Both the position numbers and the translations under genes were made by a program. Positions 42,772-51,714 of a DNA stretch of 64,000 nt are shown piece after piece. Numbering within the stretch: position 1 is the stretch's first letter; every line of letters starts with the position of its first letter. The DNA is from Shimia thalassica (GTDB lineage Bacteria; Pseudomonadota; Alphaproteobacteria; Rhodobacterales; Rhodobacteraceae), in NCBI RefSeq assembly GCF_001458215.1, contig NZ_CYTW01000001.1:1550001-1614000 (forward strand), written 5' to 3'. The notes beneath the pieces were generated by a model. The model was not told where the DNA came from, ran no database searches, and saw only the letters and a list, made by a program, of their open reading frames with translations.

Positions 42772-45567
42772 ATGTCCTTACCGGGGCGGATTACGGCGGT
42801 CCTTGGGCCGACCAATACGGGGAAGACCCACTATGCGATTGAACGCATGCTGGGCTATCGCACTGGAATCATTGGATTGCCACTGCGCTTGCTGGCGCGT
42901 GAAGTGTATGACCGTATCGTCGCGGTACGTGGCCCGTCTGTTGTCGCGCTTGTCACCGGGGAAGAGCGTATCGTGCCCCCCCGAACACAGTATTGGGTCT
43001 GCACGGTCGAAGCGATGCCGGAGGGCATGGGCTGTGATTTTCTGGCAATCGATGAAATCCAGCTTTGTGCCGATCCCGAGCGGGGGCATGTCTTTACGGA
43101 CCGGTTGCTCAGGGCGCGGGGCACACATGAAACGCTGTTTCTTGGCAGTGACACGATGCGCAGCACGATTTCGGCGTTGGTGCCCGAAGCAGGCTTCATG
43201 CGCCGCGAACGCATGTCGACCCTGTCCTATTCCGGAAGCCGCAAGATAAGCCGGATGCAGCCACGCTCGGCGCTGGTCGGGTTTTCGGTTGATAACGTCT
43301 ATGCCATCGCAGAGCTGTTGCGCCGTCAAAAGGGCGGCGCGGCCGTTGTGATGGGCGCGCTCAGCCCGCGCACGCGAAATGCGCAGGTCGAGCTCTATCA
43401 GAACGGGGATGTCGATTATCTGGTGGCCACAGATGCCATCGGCATGGGGCTGAACCTTGATATCGACCACGTAGCGTTTTCCTCGACCGTCAAATTTGAC
43501 GGGCGCCGGATGCGGGCCCTTGCCCCTAATGAGCTGGCCCAGATAGCGGGCAGGGCGGGACGCGGCATGAGCCACGGCACTTTCGGGGTCACTGGCGAAG
43601 CCCGTCCTTTGGCCGATGAGGTGGCAGAAGCCATCATGGAGCATCGCTTTACGCCGATCCGCAAATTGAACTGGCGCAACGCGCGGCTGGAATTCGGCAC
43701 GCTGGACGCGTTGATCCGGTCTTTGGAAGTTCCGCCAAAGGATGAGCTGTTGGTCAAGGCACGCGAAGCCGATGATCTGATGGCACTGAAAACCATGCAG
43801 CAATCGGCAGAGGCGCGGGCGCGTGCCAGCGATGCCCAATCTGTCCGTTTGCTGTGGGATGTCTGCCGCATTCCAGATTTTCGGGGAATCAGCCACGCCG
43901 AGCATGCCAGCCTCATTGAAGGCATTTTTGGCTATCTGCATGAAAAAGGGCAGGTGCCGGATGATTGGATGGCCAGACAGGTCAAAAGGATCGACCGGAT
44001 CGCGGGTGATATTGACACATTGTCCAAACGACTGGCTTATATTCGCACGTGGACATATGTCGCGCAGCGAAACGGCTGGGTAAATGACGAAAACCATTGG
44101 CGTGGAGAGACCCGCGCTGTAGAAGATCGCTTGTCAGATGCGTTACATGCAAAGCTGACAGAGAAATTTGTGGACCGGCGCACGTCCGTATTGTTGCGCC
44201 GGCTCAAACAGAAGGAGGCCCTTTTGGCCGAAGTGAATGAAAATGGTGAGGTGACCGTCGAAGGTGAATTCGTCGGTCGGCTCGAGGGGTTCCGTTTTAT
44301 TGCGGACAAAGCGGCAACCGGACAGGAAGCCAAAACACTTAAGCAAGCCAGCCTTCAGGCATTGGCACCGCAATTCCATCTGCGGGCGGACCGGTTCTAT
44401 AATGCGCCGGATACCGAGATCGACTTTACCGAGCAAGGCGGCCTGATGTGGGGCGAATTTGCGGTTGGTAAATTGGTTGCTGGCGCTGATGCGCTCAAGC
44501 CGAGTGTCGAAGTGTTTGTGGATGACGAAGCCGGTGCCGAAGTCACGCAAAAGGTACAACGCCGTTTGCAACACTTTATCGACCGCAAGGTCGCCGCGCT
44601 GTTTGAACCACTGTTGAACCTCGACCGCGATGAAGAACTGAACGGGCTGGCCCGCGGTTTTGCGTTCCGGATGGTCGAGAACATGGGCGTCTTGCCGCGC
44701 GGAGACGTGGCGCAAGAAGTCAAGGATCTGGATCAGGACGCACGTGGTGCCCTGCGAAAGCATGGCATTCGCTTTGGTCAGTTCACGATCTTCATGCCTT
44801 TGCTGCTGAAGCCCGCACCAACGCGTTTGCGTCTTGTGCTATGGTCCTTGGCAAACGGCCTTCAGGAATTCCCCGAAGCGCCGCCTCCCGGATTGGTGAC
44901 CGTGCCTGCAGGGCAATCCCTGCCACAAGGGTATCACGCCATGTCCGGCTATCGGGCGGCGGGCGAACGGGCAATCCGGATCGATATGCTGGAACGTCTG
45001 GCGGATATGCTGCGCGTCGAAGACAGCCGCGGAGGCTTTGAAGCCAAGGCCGATATGCTGTCGATCACGGGCATGACGCTGGAACAGTTTGCTGATCTGA
45101 TGCAGGGGTTGGGCTACAAGGCCGAAAAAGGCGAACGCGCCAAGGTAAAACAGGCCGCTGTTGCACCTGTTGCCGACGCGGACGCAGCCGAAGCCAGCGA
45201 AGATGCGGCTGCTGTTGCTGATGATGCGGCGGAAAAAACCGTTGAAGCAGAAGCGGTTGAACTCCCCGCTGCGGAACCCGAGGCCGAGGCTGCACCCGAG
45301 ATTGAAGTGTTTTACACCTTCACCTGGGCCGGCAATCGCCAAGGAAATCGTGGCCCACGCCGCGAACGCGGAGGCCAGCCGCAGGGCGGCGGTCGTCGCG
45401 ATCAGGGTGACAAGCCACGCGGCAAAGGCGGCAAGCCAAAGGGCAAAGGCCCGCGTCGTGACGCAGGACCCAAGCAGTTCCAGGCACGTCCACCGAAAAA
45501 AGAAAAAGCCATTGATCCCGACAACCCGTTTGCCGCTGCGCTTATGGGCCTGAAGGACAAAGGCTAG
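42772..45567 (+). CDS. SUV3-like superfamily 2 RNA helicase
   Basis: A 931-residue helicase. Walker A is GPTNTGKT (12-19), the DEAD-like box is DEIQ (94-97), and motif VI is QIAGRAGRG in the C-terminal helicase lobe. SUV3-type C-terminal helices follow. The last 130 residues are an acidic Ala-rich linker and then a basic Gly/Arg/Lys-rich tail (RGKGGKPKGKGPRRD), suggesting RNA binding. The family unwinds RNA with exoribonucleases in mitochondria; alphaproteobacterial members are little studied. Confidence 0.88.
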   Translation: MSLPGRITAVLGPTNTGKTHYAIERMLGYRTGIIGLPLRLLAREVYDRIVAVRGPSVVALVTGEERIVPPRTQYWVCTVEAMPEGMGCDFLAIDEIQLCADPERGHVFTDRLLRARGTHETLFLGSDTMRSTISALVPEAGFMRRERMSTLSYSGSRKISRMQPRSALVGFSVDNVYAIAELLRRQKGGAAVVMGALSPRTRNAQVELYQNGDVDYLVATDAIGMGLNLDIDHVAFSSTVKFDGRRMRALAPNELAQIAGRAGRGMSHGTFGVTGEARPLADEVAEAIMEHRFTPIRKLNWRNARLEFGTLDALIRSLEVPPKDELLVKAREADDLMALKTMQQSAEARARASDAQSVRLLWDVCRIPDFRGISHAEHASLIEGIFGYLHEKGQVPDDWMARQVKRIDRIAGDIDTLSKRLAYIRTWTYVAQRNGWVNDENHWRGETRAVEDRLSDALHAKLTEKFVDRRTSVLLRRLKQKEALLAEVNENGEVTVEGEFVGRLEGFRFIADKAATGQEAKTLKQASLQALAPQFHLRADRFYNAPDTEIDFTEQGGLMWGEFAVGKLVAGADALKPSVEVFVDDEAGAEVTQKVQRRLQHFIDRKVAALFEPLLNLDRDEELNGLARGFAFRMVENMGVLPRGDVAQEVKDLDQDARGALRKHGIRFGQFTIFMPLLLKPAPTRLRLVLWSLANGLQEFPEAPPPGLVTVPAGQSLPQGYHAMSGYRAAGERAIRIDMLERLADMLRVEDSRGGFEAKADMLSITGMTLEQFADLMQGLGYKAEKGERAKVKQAAVAPVADADAAEASEDAAAVADDAAEKTVEAEAVELPAAEPEAEAAPEIEVFYTFTWAGNRQGNRGPRRERGGQPQGGGRRDQGDKPRGKGGKPKGKGPRRDAGPKQFQARPPKKEKAIDPDNPFAAALMGLKDKG

Positions 45568-45587
45568 GTTTTATCTCCGGGCTGGCT

Positions 45588-45992
45588 GTGCTGGCCCGGA
45601 AGCACCCGGGTGTCTTTTTGAGCGAAGCTTCTCCCAAACAACGCCTTGATAAATGGTTGTGGCACGCGCGGTTCTTCAAGACCCGCACGCTGGCCGCCAA
45701 GGTGGTGAGTGGGGGGCATGTCCGTGTCAATTCGGGCAAGGTCGCCAAAGCCAGCCATGGGGTTGTTGTGGGCGACGTGCTCACCTTTCCTCAAGCCCGG
45801 GATATTCGGGTGATCCGGGTTGAAGGCTTCGCAGATCACCGTGGACCCGCCACGATCGCGCAAACGCTGTACGCCGATTTGAGCGAAGTCAAAGACAAAG
45901 TTCCCTACTCTCCGAGATATGAGGGAAAGGGGCGTCCAACTAAGCGAGATCGACGTAAACTCGATCTTAAACGCGGCGTCGAACTTGATTGA
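45588..45992 (+). CDS. RNA-binding S4 domain protein, Hsp15-like
   Basis: Up to 134 residues with an S4 domain at the start (KQRLDKWLWHARFFKTRTLAAKVV, GGHVRVNSGKVAKASHGVVVGD), as in Hsp15, which recycles stalled 50S subunits with nascent chains. The tail is strongly basic (RPTKRDRRKLDLKRG). No ATG fits: GTG 45588 or TTG 45618 must serve, and neither has a strong Shine-Dalgarno, so coupling to the upstream helicase is likely (20-base gap). Confidence 0.82.
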   Translation: MLARKHPGVFLSEASPKQRLDKWLWHARFFKTRTLAAKVVSGGHVRVNSGKVAKASHGVVVGDVLTFPQARDIRVIRVEGFADHRGPATIAQTLYADLSEVKDKVPYSPRYEGKGRPTKRDRRKLDLKRGVELD

Positions 45993-46046
45993 TCTGGCCT
46001 ACTGGATTAGGTCAATTGCTGAAAAAGTGTAAATGAGACTCGTCTA

Positions 46047-46385
46047 ATGACCTATGTCGTTACTGATAACTGCATCGCCTGCAAATATACCGACTGCGTG
46101 GAAGTGTGCCCCGTAGACTGTTTCTATGAGGGGGAAAACACCCTCGTGATCCATCCGGATGAATGCATCGACTGTGGTGTATGTGAACCGGAATGCCCCG
46201 CAGATGCCATCCGCCCCGATACAGAGCCGGATATGGAAAAATGGGTCGATTTCAATCGCAAATATTCGGAAATCTGGCCTGTGATTATCTCCAAGAAAGA
46301 CCCCATGCCAGACGCCGAAGAGCGCGATGGCGAAGAGGGCAAGATGGAGAAATACTTCTCTGAAGCGCCCGGCGAAGGCGGTTAA
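46047..46385 (+). CDS. fdxA: 7Fe ferredoxin FdxA
   Basis: A 112-residue ferredoxin of the 3Fe-4S/4Fe-4S type. The first cluster site is [18 protein letters not shown] (C9 and C17/C21), and the second is [13 protein letters not shown]. The long C-terminal extension ([18 protein letters not shown]) is typical of FdxA. It is a low-potential electron carrier; the partner is unknown. A terminator follows. Confidence 0.95.
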   Translation: MTYVVTDNCIACKYTDCVEVCPVDCFYEGENTLVIHPDECIDCGVCEPECPADAIRPDTEPDMEKWVDFNRKYSEIWPVIISKKDPMPDAEERDGEEGKMEKYFSEAPGEGG

Positions 46386-46470
46386 GACTGATTCGCGCGT
46401 TGAAATCCGCAAAATCCATGCGGAAATCTGCGCAAAACGTTGCAAAACAACGGAAATTTGCCTGATTTGA

Positions 46471-46499
46471 GCGCCCCTGCTTTAAAGGGGGCGTTTTTT
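46471..46499 (+). terminator. Terminator after fdxA
   Basis: CGCCCC pairs with GGGGCG around TGCTTTAAAG, then TTTTTT. It isolates fdxA from carD and lies just before a TATACT that may belong to the carD promoter (46502-46509). Confidence 0.85.
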
Positions 46500-46662
46500 A
46501 TGTTATACTGTTGTTACAGACGAAATAACTGCCTGCATGCCATCCGGGTCGCCACACCCGCGGTGGTTTTTTTCGCCACAGGACGACCCGCACCGGGAAA
46601 CACCATTCCCGTGCGTGTGGTTTTGTCTCGAAATATATCGGGCTCTCGTAAGGAAAGACTGC

Positions 46663-47181
46663 ATGAGCAAAGCCAAGAAGAACGAATTTCGCCCCAACGA
46701 CTATGTTGTGTATCCGGCCCACGGGGTTGGACAGATCGTTTCGATCGAAGAGCAAGAAGTCGCAGGGATGGAACTCGAACTGTTCGTGATCTCGTTCGAA
46801 AAAGACAAGATGACACTGCGTGTTCCGACCAACAAAGCCACCGAGATTGGCATGCGCGGCCTCAGCTCGCCCGATGTTGTGAATCAGGCGATGACGACCC
46901 TCAAGGGCAAGGCCAAGGTCAAACGGGCGATGTGGTCACGTCGTGCGCAGGAATACGAACAAAAGATCAACTCGGGTGATTTGATCGCGATTGCCGAAGT
47001 GGTGCGCGACCTGCACCGCACCGACGACCAGCGCGAGCAAAGCTATTCCGAGCGTCAGCTGTATGAAGCCGCGCTCGAGCGTTTGACCCGCGAAGTGTCT
47101 GCCGTCTCTGGCGGTGATGATGCCGCTGCATCCAAGCAGGTCGGCGATGTTCTGTTGTCGCGGGCACCTGCCGCGGCTTAA
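46663..47181 (+). CDS. carD: CarD family RNA polymerase-binding regulator
   Basis: A 172-residue CarD. The N-terminal RNA-polymerase-interacting domain is clear (FRPNDYVVYPAHGVGQIVSIEEQEVAG), followed by the helical DNA-contacting domain (TTLKGKAKVKRAMWSRRAQEYEQKI). In Rhodobacter-type organisms CarD stabilises open complexes at many housekeeping promoters. ATG 46663 follows AAGGAAAG; upstream in-frame codons are less likely. The leader is about 160 bases. Confidence 0.95.
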   Translation: MSKAKKNEFRPNDYVVYPAHGVGQIVSIEEQEVAGMELELFVISFEKDKMTLRVPTNKATEIGMRGLSSPDVVNQAMTTLKGKAKVKRAMWSRRAQEYEQKINSGDLIAIAEVVRDLHRTDDQREQSYSERQLYEAALERLTREVSAVSGGDDAAASKQVGDVLLSRAPAAA

Positions 47182-47210
47182 TCGCCCCTTTGCGACAAAG
47201 CTTTTTAAAG

Positions 47211-47239
47211 GACCGTGCCCGTCGGGCGCGGTCTTTTTT
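47211..47239 (+). terminator. Terminator after carD
   Basis: GACCGTGCCC pairs with GGGCGCGGTC (one T-G pair) around GTC, followed by TTTTTT. It lies 29 bases after the carD stop and before the convergent cobS gene. Confidence 0.92.
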
Positions 47240-47295
47240 GTTTCAAGGGAAAGATGTCTCGCGACTCTGCGCGGCCAGAAAAACGCAGCGCAGGC

Positions 47296-48066
47296 TTAGA
47301 GGGTCAAGGCACACAGCACCACAACTTCGCCGATCTGCTGTGTTGCGCCCAGAACATCACCGGTTTGGCCTTCGATCTTGGCCTTTGCAATTTTCGCGCA
47401 TGCCAAAGCGGCCACAAACGCCATCGCCACTAGAAACAAACCTGTCACCCCCAGAAGCCCCACCGCCACTCCAAAGGCGAGGGCGCTTGCAATCACGCTG
47501 GTTGTCATAGACGCACGGCCCTGAGCGTGGGACAGGCCGGACCTGCGTGCATGGGGCAGGGCGCTCATCAAGGCCGGCATGGTGGCGCGGGACACCACAG
47601 CGGCGACCATCAGAGGGAGCGCCCAAACCAGCGGTTGCGTGGCTGCGTCACCTTGCGACAGGATCATCACCACAGCCGCCCATCGCGTTGCCAATGACAG
47701 GCACAGGGCAATGACCCCGTAGCTGCCGATCTGGCTGTCTTTCATGATCGCAAGGCGGCGGTCGCGATCCCATCCGCCCCAGAACCCGTCGGCGCAATCG
47801 GCCAATCCGTCTTCGTGCATGGCGCCGGTGAGGATGACCGTTGTGGCCAGAAATGCCAGTGCCGCAAAAACAGGTGACAGCCCCAGCGCCAAAAGACCCC
47901 ATGTCGGCAGGGCCGCCAGCCCCGAAATGACGATCCCCACCAAAGGATAGGCCCAGGCCGCCCGCGCCCCGCGTTCAAAGCGCGCGCGAACAGGCAGGCG
48001 TGTCAGCAGGGCTAGTGCCGTGGCAATGTCCCCAATACGCAGGGGCGATGTGTCGTCCTTTGTCAT
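47296..48066 (-). CDS. cobS: Adenosylcobinamide-GDP ribazoletransferase
   Basis: A 256-residue polytopic membrane enzyme (CobS/CobV) that joins alpha-ribazole to adenosylcobinamide-GDP, the last step of cobalamin assembly. The motif GAMHEDGLADCADGFWGG (with RLAIMKDSQIGSYGV after it) is the conserved active site; six or so hydrophobic helices fill the rest. ATG 48066 begins with the usual short N-terminus; a 91-codon extension upstream would run into cobT's promoter. It is divergent from cobT. Confidence 0.92.
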   Translation of the reverse strand: MTKDDTSPLRIGDIATALALLTRLPVRARFERGARAAWAYPLVGIVISGLAALPTWGLLALGLSPVFAALAFLATTVILTGAMHEDGLADCADGFWGGWDRDRRLAIMKDSQIGSYGVIALCLSLATRWAAVVMILSQGDAATQPLVWALPLMVAAVVSRATMPALMSALPHARRSGLSHAQGRASMTTSVIASALAFGVAVGLLGVTGLFLVAMAFVAALACAKIAKAKIEGQTGDVLGATQQIGEVVVLCALTL

Positions 48067-48149
48067 GTCTGCGTCTTTTTCCTGCCTTGTGAGCGCTGCC
48101 CGATCAGGTAAACAACGCAAAAGCCCAAGATTCAACAGGAGCACCGACC

Positions 48150-49160
48150 ATGTCCGCCACTTTTTCGACCCTAGACGAGTTCCGTGCCTTGCTGGCCGAT
48201 GCCCCTCAGGTGGATTCCAAAGCAATGGGAGAGGCCGAAGAGCGCAATGGTCAGCTGACCAAACCTCCCGGAGCTCTGGGCCGGTTAGAAGACATGGCGA
48301 TCTGGTATGCGGGCTGGCGCGGCAATCCGCGCCCATCAATCGAGGCGCCTCAGGTGATCGTGTTTGCGGGCAACCACGGTGTCACCGCCCAAGGCGTGTC
48401 GGCGTTCCCTGCCGAAGTGACCGAACAGATGGTTCTGAACTTCCAGCACGGCGGTGCGGCGATCAATCAACTCTCCAAAGCCGCAGGGGCCAGCATGGAT
48501 GCCATTGCCCTGTCGCTGGACACACCCACGGCCGATTTTACCCAAGCCCCAGCAATGGACGACGCGGACGTTGTCAGAGCTTTGAAAACGGGATGGGATG
48601 CCGTCAGTGCTGACGCGGATCTGCTTGTTGTTGGTGAAATGGGCATCGGCAATACGACCTCTGCTGCGGCGATTGCAAATGCGCTTTATGGCGGTGCGGC
48701 GGAAGACTGGGTCGGGCGTGGCACGGGCGTGGACGATGCCGGTTTGGTCAACAAGGCGCGTGTCGTGCGCGAAGGTGTTGAAAAACACGCCGTAGGCGAC
48801 GGTCTGGACACGTTGCAGCGTCTTGGCGGGCGCGAGCTGGCCGCGATGGCTGGCGCTATTGCACGGGCGCGTAGCCTGCGTATTCCGGTCATTATGGACG
48901 GGTTTATCTGTACTTCTGCTGCGGCAACGCTGGAGGCGACACAAAAGGGTGCCTTGGACCACGTGATTGCCGGACATGTCAGCGCGGAAGCCGCGCATGG
49001 GGCGGTTCTGGCGCAGCTTGGAAAAGAACCGATCCTGTCGCTGAACATGCGTCTTGGCGAAGGTTCGGGCGGCGCGCTGGCGATCAATATCCTGAAATCG
49101 GCAGTGGCCTGTCATTCCGGCATGGCAACATTCGCCGAGGCGGGCGTTTCAGACGCCTAA
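48150..49160 (+). CDS. cobT: Nicotinate-nucleotide-dimethylbenzimidazole phosphoribosyltransferase
   Basis: A 336-residue enzyme that makes alpha-ribazole phosphate from dimethylbenzimidazole. [30 protein letters not shown] and the catalytic glutamate E304 in [11 protein letters not shown] are visible. It is known as CobU in some alphaproteobacterial literature. A GGAG Shine-Dalgarno precedes the ATG. Divergent from cobS with 83 bases between them; no cobalamin riboswitch was found there. Confidence 0.95.
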   Translation: MSATFSTLDEFRALLADAPQVDSKAMGEAEERNGQLTKPPGALGRLEDMAIWYAGWRGNPRPSIEAPQVIVFAGNHGVTAQGVSAFPAEVTEQMVLNFQHGGAAINQLSKAAGASMDAIALSLDTPTADFTQAPAMDDADVVRALKTGWDAVSADADLLVVGEMGIGNTTSAAAIANALYGGAAEDWVGRGTGVDDAGLVNKARVVREGVEKHAVGDGLDTLQRLGGRELAAMAGAIARARSLRIPVIMDGFICTSAAATLEATQKGALDHVIAGHVSAEAAHGAVLAQLGKEPILSLNMRLGEGSGGALAINILKSAVACHSGMATFAEAGVSDA

Positions 49161-49167
49161 AACAACA

Positions 49168-49191
49168 GGGGCGCCTTTGATCTGGCGCCCC
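49168..49191. terminator. Hairpin between convergent cobT and kef genes
   Basis: GGGGCGCC and GGCGCCCC pair over 8 bp around TTTGATCT. There is no long T-run, but the position between two convergent ends fits a bidirectional terminator. Confidence 0.7.
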
Positions 49192-49210
49192 CGTCTGTGA
49201 TCTTGTTGCC

Positions 49211-51082
49211 TTAGGCGGCGTCCTGCGAGTCTCCGTCCAGCAAGGCCAGCAGAGACACTTCCAGTTCTTTTTCCAACTCTTTCGCCCGCGCGATGTATTC
49301 CTGATTTTCCGACGCAGGTATGTCCGGATTCCACAGATCTGCGAGCTCTCTCAGGGTATAACGGTCGTGTTGGAAAAAGGCCTGTTCGGCCTGGGCGGCT
49401 TCGTATTCGTTTAAGCCGCTGTTTTCGAGAACATAACGACCGGCCCGCAACGACGAGTCAAACATTTCCCGAACAATGTCATTCGCACCCGCACGATAGA
49501 GTTGGTATACATGGTTCCGGTCATGCGCACGCGCCACGATGTGCAGGTCGGGATGCCCCCGACGCGCATGTTCGACCAGCTTTGTTGTGGCTTTGGGATC
49601 GTCCAGTGCTGCCACCAGAACGCGCGCTTCTCCGAGACCGGCAGCATGAAGCAATTCGGGGCGGGTCGGGTCTCCGAAAAAGCCCTTCACGCCAAAGCGC
49701 CGCATCAGTTCGATGGTGCGCATGTCATGATCCAGAACAACGGTCTTGTACCCCACCGAGCGCACAAGCCGATTGACGATTTGTCCAAACCGGCCAATGC
49801 CCGCGATGATGATAGGACCTTTTTCATCTATCTTGTCATCGGCTTGCTGGCTGCTGTCTCCGTCACCGATGCGCCGCGACAGGACATCATAAACGATAAA
49901 CAGCAACGGCGTGATCAGCATGGAAAGCGCCACGACCAGCATCAGATGCTCGGCAAGATCTGCCGGCAGGACATTTTGCTGAAGTGAGAAAGAGATCAGG
50001 ACAAAGCCAAATTCACCGGCCTGCGCCAACCCCAGCGTGAACAGTGCCTGATCGCGTCCACGCAGCCCCGAAACACGCCCGAGAATGAAAAGAATGACAG
50101 CCTTTACAAGCATGATCCCAAGAGTCACGCCAAGGATCGGAATTGGGTCGGCAAAGAAGCCGACAAAGTCGATTTGCGCGCCGACCGTGATAAAGAACAG
50201 GCCCAGCAACAACCCTTTGAAGGGTTCGATGTCACTTTCCAGTTCGTGCCGGAATTCGCTGTTGGCCAGCAACACGCCCGCAAGGAAGGTTCCAAGCGCC
50301 GGAGACAGGCCGACAAGGTTCATCAGGAACGCAATCCCCACAACGATCAGAAGGGCAAATGCGGTATACATTTCCCGCAGGTGCGCCGCATGAATGAACC
50401 GAAAGATCGGACGTACGAGGTACATCCCCGCCAGCACGATCGCACCGACCACGGCAAGGGTAACCAACGTAACACCCCAACCGGGCAATCCCTCGACAAG
50501 AGACATAGATCCGTGTGCCGACGCATGGTCCGGTTTTGCGATCGAACCGTCAGTGGAAATTTCCATCACAACCGGCATCGCCAGCAACGGCAACAACGCC
50601 AGCATGGGGATCACGGCAATGTCTTGCGTCAACAGGACCGAAAAGGCCGAACGCCCACCGCCGGTTTTCATCAGGTTCTTTTCTGACAATGTTTGCAAGA
50701 CGATAGCCGTCGAAGATAACGCAAAAATCATGCCGACAGCGATGGAAATATTGGTCGTATATCCCAGAGAAAGCATGCCAATCATGACCGCCGCACCAGT
50801 GAGTGCGATCTGGCTGCCCCCAAGGCCCAACAGCTTGTGCCGCATCGCCCAAAGTGCACGTGGATCAAGCTCGAGACCGATCAGGAACAGCATCATCACC
50901 ACGCCAAACTCGGCATAGTGCAACAGGCTCTCCGGTTGGCTAATCAGGCCCAGAACAGGGCCGATGATCACACCGGCCAGCAAATATCCCAGCACGGACC
51001 CCATGCCCAGCCGAGAGGCGATTGGCACGGCGATCACCGCTGCCAAAAGAAAAATCGTCGCTTGAAACAGAACTCCGTCCAT
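49211..51082 (-). CDS. Kef-type (CPA2) cation/proton antiporter with TrkA-N domain
   Basis: A 623-residue transporter. The first 390 residues form about 12 membrane helices (SVLGYLLAGVIIGPVLGLI, ALSSTAIVLQTLSEKNL), then an RCK/TrkA-N domain (IIIAGIGRFGQIVNRLVRSVGYKTVVLD, GxGxxG) and a helical tail. KefB/KefC-like proteins exchange K+ for H+, often gated by glutathione adducts; the needed regulator (KefF/G) is not nearby. Convergent with cobT. Confidence 0.9.
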   Translation of the reverse strand: MDGVLFQATIFLLAAVIAVPIASRLGMGSVLGYLLAGVIIGPVLGLISQPESLLHYAEFGVVMMLFLIGLELDPRALWAMRHKLLGLGGSQIALTGAAVMIGMLSLGYTTNISIAVGMIFALSSTAIVLQTLSEKNLMKTGGGRSAFSVLLTQDIAVIPMLALLPLLAMPVVMEISTDGSIAKPDHASAHGSMSLVEGLPGWGVTLVTLAVVGAIVLAGMYLVRPIFRFIHAAHLREMYTAFALLIVVGIAFLMNLVGLSPALGTFLAGVLLANSEFRHELESDIEPFKGLLLGLFFITVGAQIDFVGFFADPIPILGVTLGIMLVKAVILFILGRVSGLRGRDQALFTLGLAQAGEFGFVLISFSLQQNVLPADLAEHLMLVVALSMLITPLLFIVYDVLSRRIGDGDSSQQADDKIDEKGPIIIAGIGRFGQIVNRLVRSVGYKTVVLDHDMRTIELMRRFGVKGFFGDPTRPELLHAAGLGEARVLVAALDDPKATTKLVEHARRGHPDLHIVARAHDRNHVYQLYRAGANDIVREMFDSSLRAGRYVLENSGLNEYEAAQAEQAFFQHDRYTLRELADLWNPDIPASENQEYIARAKELEKELEVSLLALLDGDSQDAA

Positions 51083-51106
51083 CTGTCTTCCTTTTTGTGT
51101 CGACGA

Positions 51107-51562
51107 TCAGGTCGGCAGGGGGGCATCACGTTTGAGTTGATCCATGACGATTTGGCTTTGAACCCGGCTCACAGCAGGATGTGGCAATAAAACTTCGTGG
51201 ATCAAGGTATTAAGCGCACTGAGGTCGTCACAATATATCCTCAGCAGGTAATCTGCATCTCCGGTAAGCGTCCAGGCGCTGATCACTTCGGGGCGGGTGC
51301 TGACAAGGGACAGAAACGCGCGCCCGTGTTCAGGGCCGTGAACCCCCAAAGTGATCTGAACAAAAGCTTGTACATTCAGGCCCAGCTTTCCGGGGTCAAG
51401 CCGCGCGGTATAGGATTGAATATACCCCTCCGACTCGAGACGCTGGCGCCGGCGGCCTGCCTGGCTGGGAGAGAGGTTCAGAATCTCTCCGAGTTCTTGC
51501 GCGGTTAAATGCGCGTTTTTTTGCAAAGCGTCGAGCAAACGCTTGTCCATTTCATCCAGCAT
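51107..51562 (-). CDS. Lrp/AsnC family regulator
   Basis: A 151-residue regulator with an N-terminal HTH (TAQELGEILNLSPSQAGRRRQRLESEGYI) and C-terminal RAM/ligand domain (GDADYLLRIYCDDLSALNTLIHEVLL). It is divergent from hppD across a 17-bp palindrome, which makes it the probable regulator of tyrosine breakdown. ATG 51562 is chosen; 51550 is also possible. It is 24 bases before the antiporter gene on the same strand. Confidence 0.9.
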   Translation of the reverse strand: MLDEMDKRLLDALQKNAHLTAQELGEILNLSPSQAGRRRQRLESEGYIQSYTARLDPGKLGLNVQAFVQITLGVHGPEHGRAFLSLVSTRPEVISAWTLTGDADYLLRIYCDDLSALNTLIHEVLLPHPAVSRVQSQIVMDQLKRDAPLPT

Positions 51563-51592
51563 AGAGAAAATTCCGCATGATTTGGTGAATTC

Positions 51593-51609
51593 ATGCGTAT
51601 CATACGCAT
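51593..51609. promoter_or_regulatory. Palindromic candidate AsnC/Lrp operator
   Basis: ATGCGTAT-C-ATACGCAT is a perfect 8-bp inverted repeat with a 1-base centre, between the divergent asnC-like and hppD starts (31 bases before the former and 105 before the latter). Confidence 0.7.
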
Positions 51610-51714
51610 TTTTTGTAACGATTGCACGCCACTTTGCGCAAAATCCGTACATCCAAAGACATATATTAAAGGCAAGCGAACAATTAACATATTCACAGTC
51701 CAAGGAGACGCGAT

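Noticed and set aside
48067..48149. Cobalamin riboswitch between cobS and cobT
   Set aside because: The spacer is only 83 bases and lacks the B12-box sequence.
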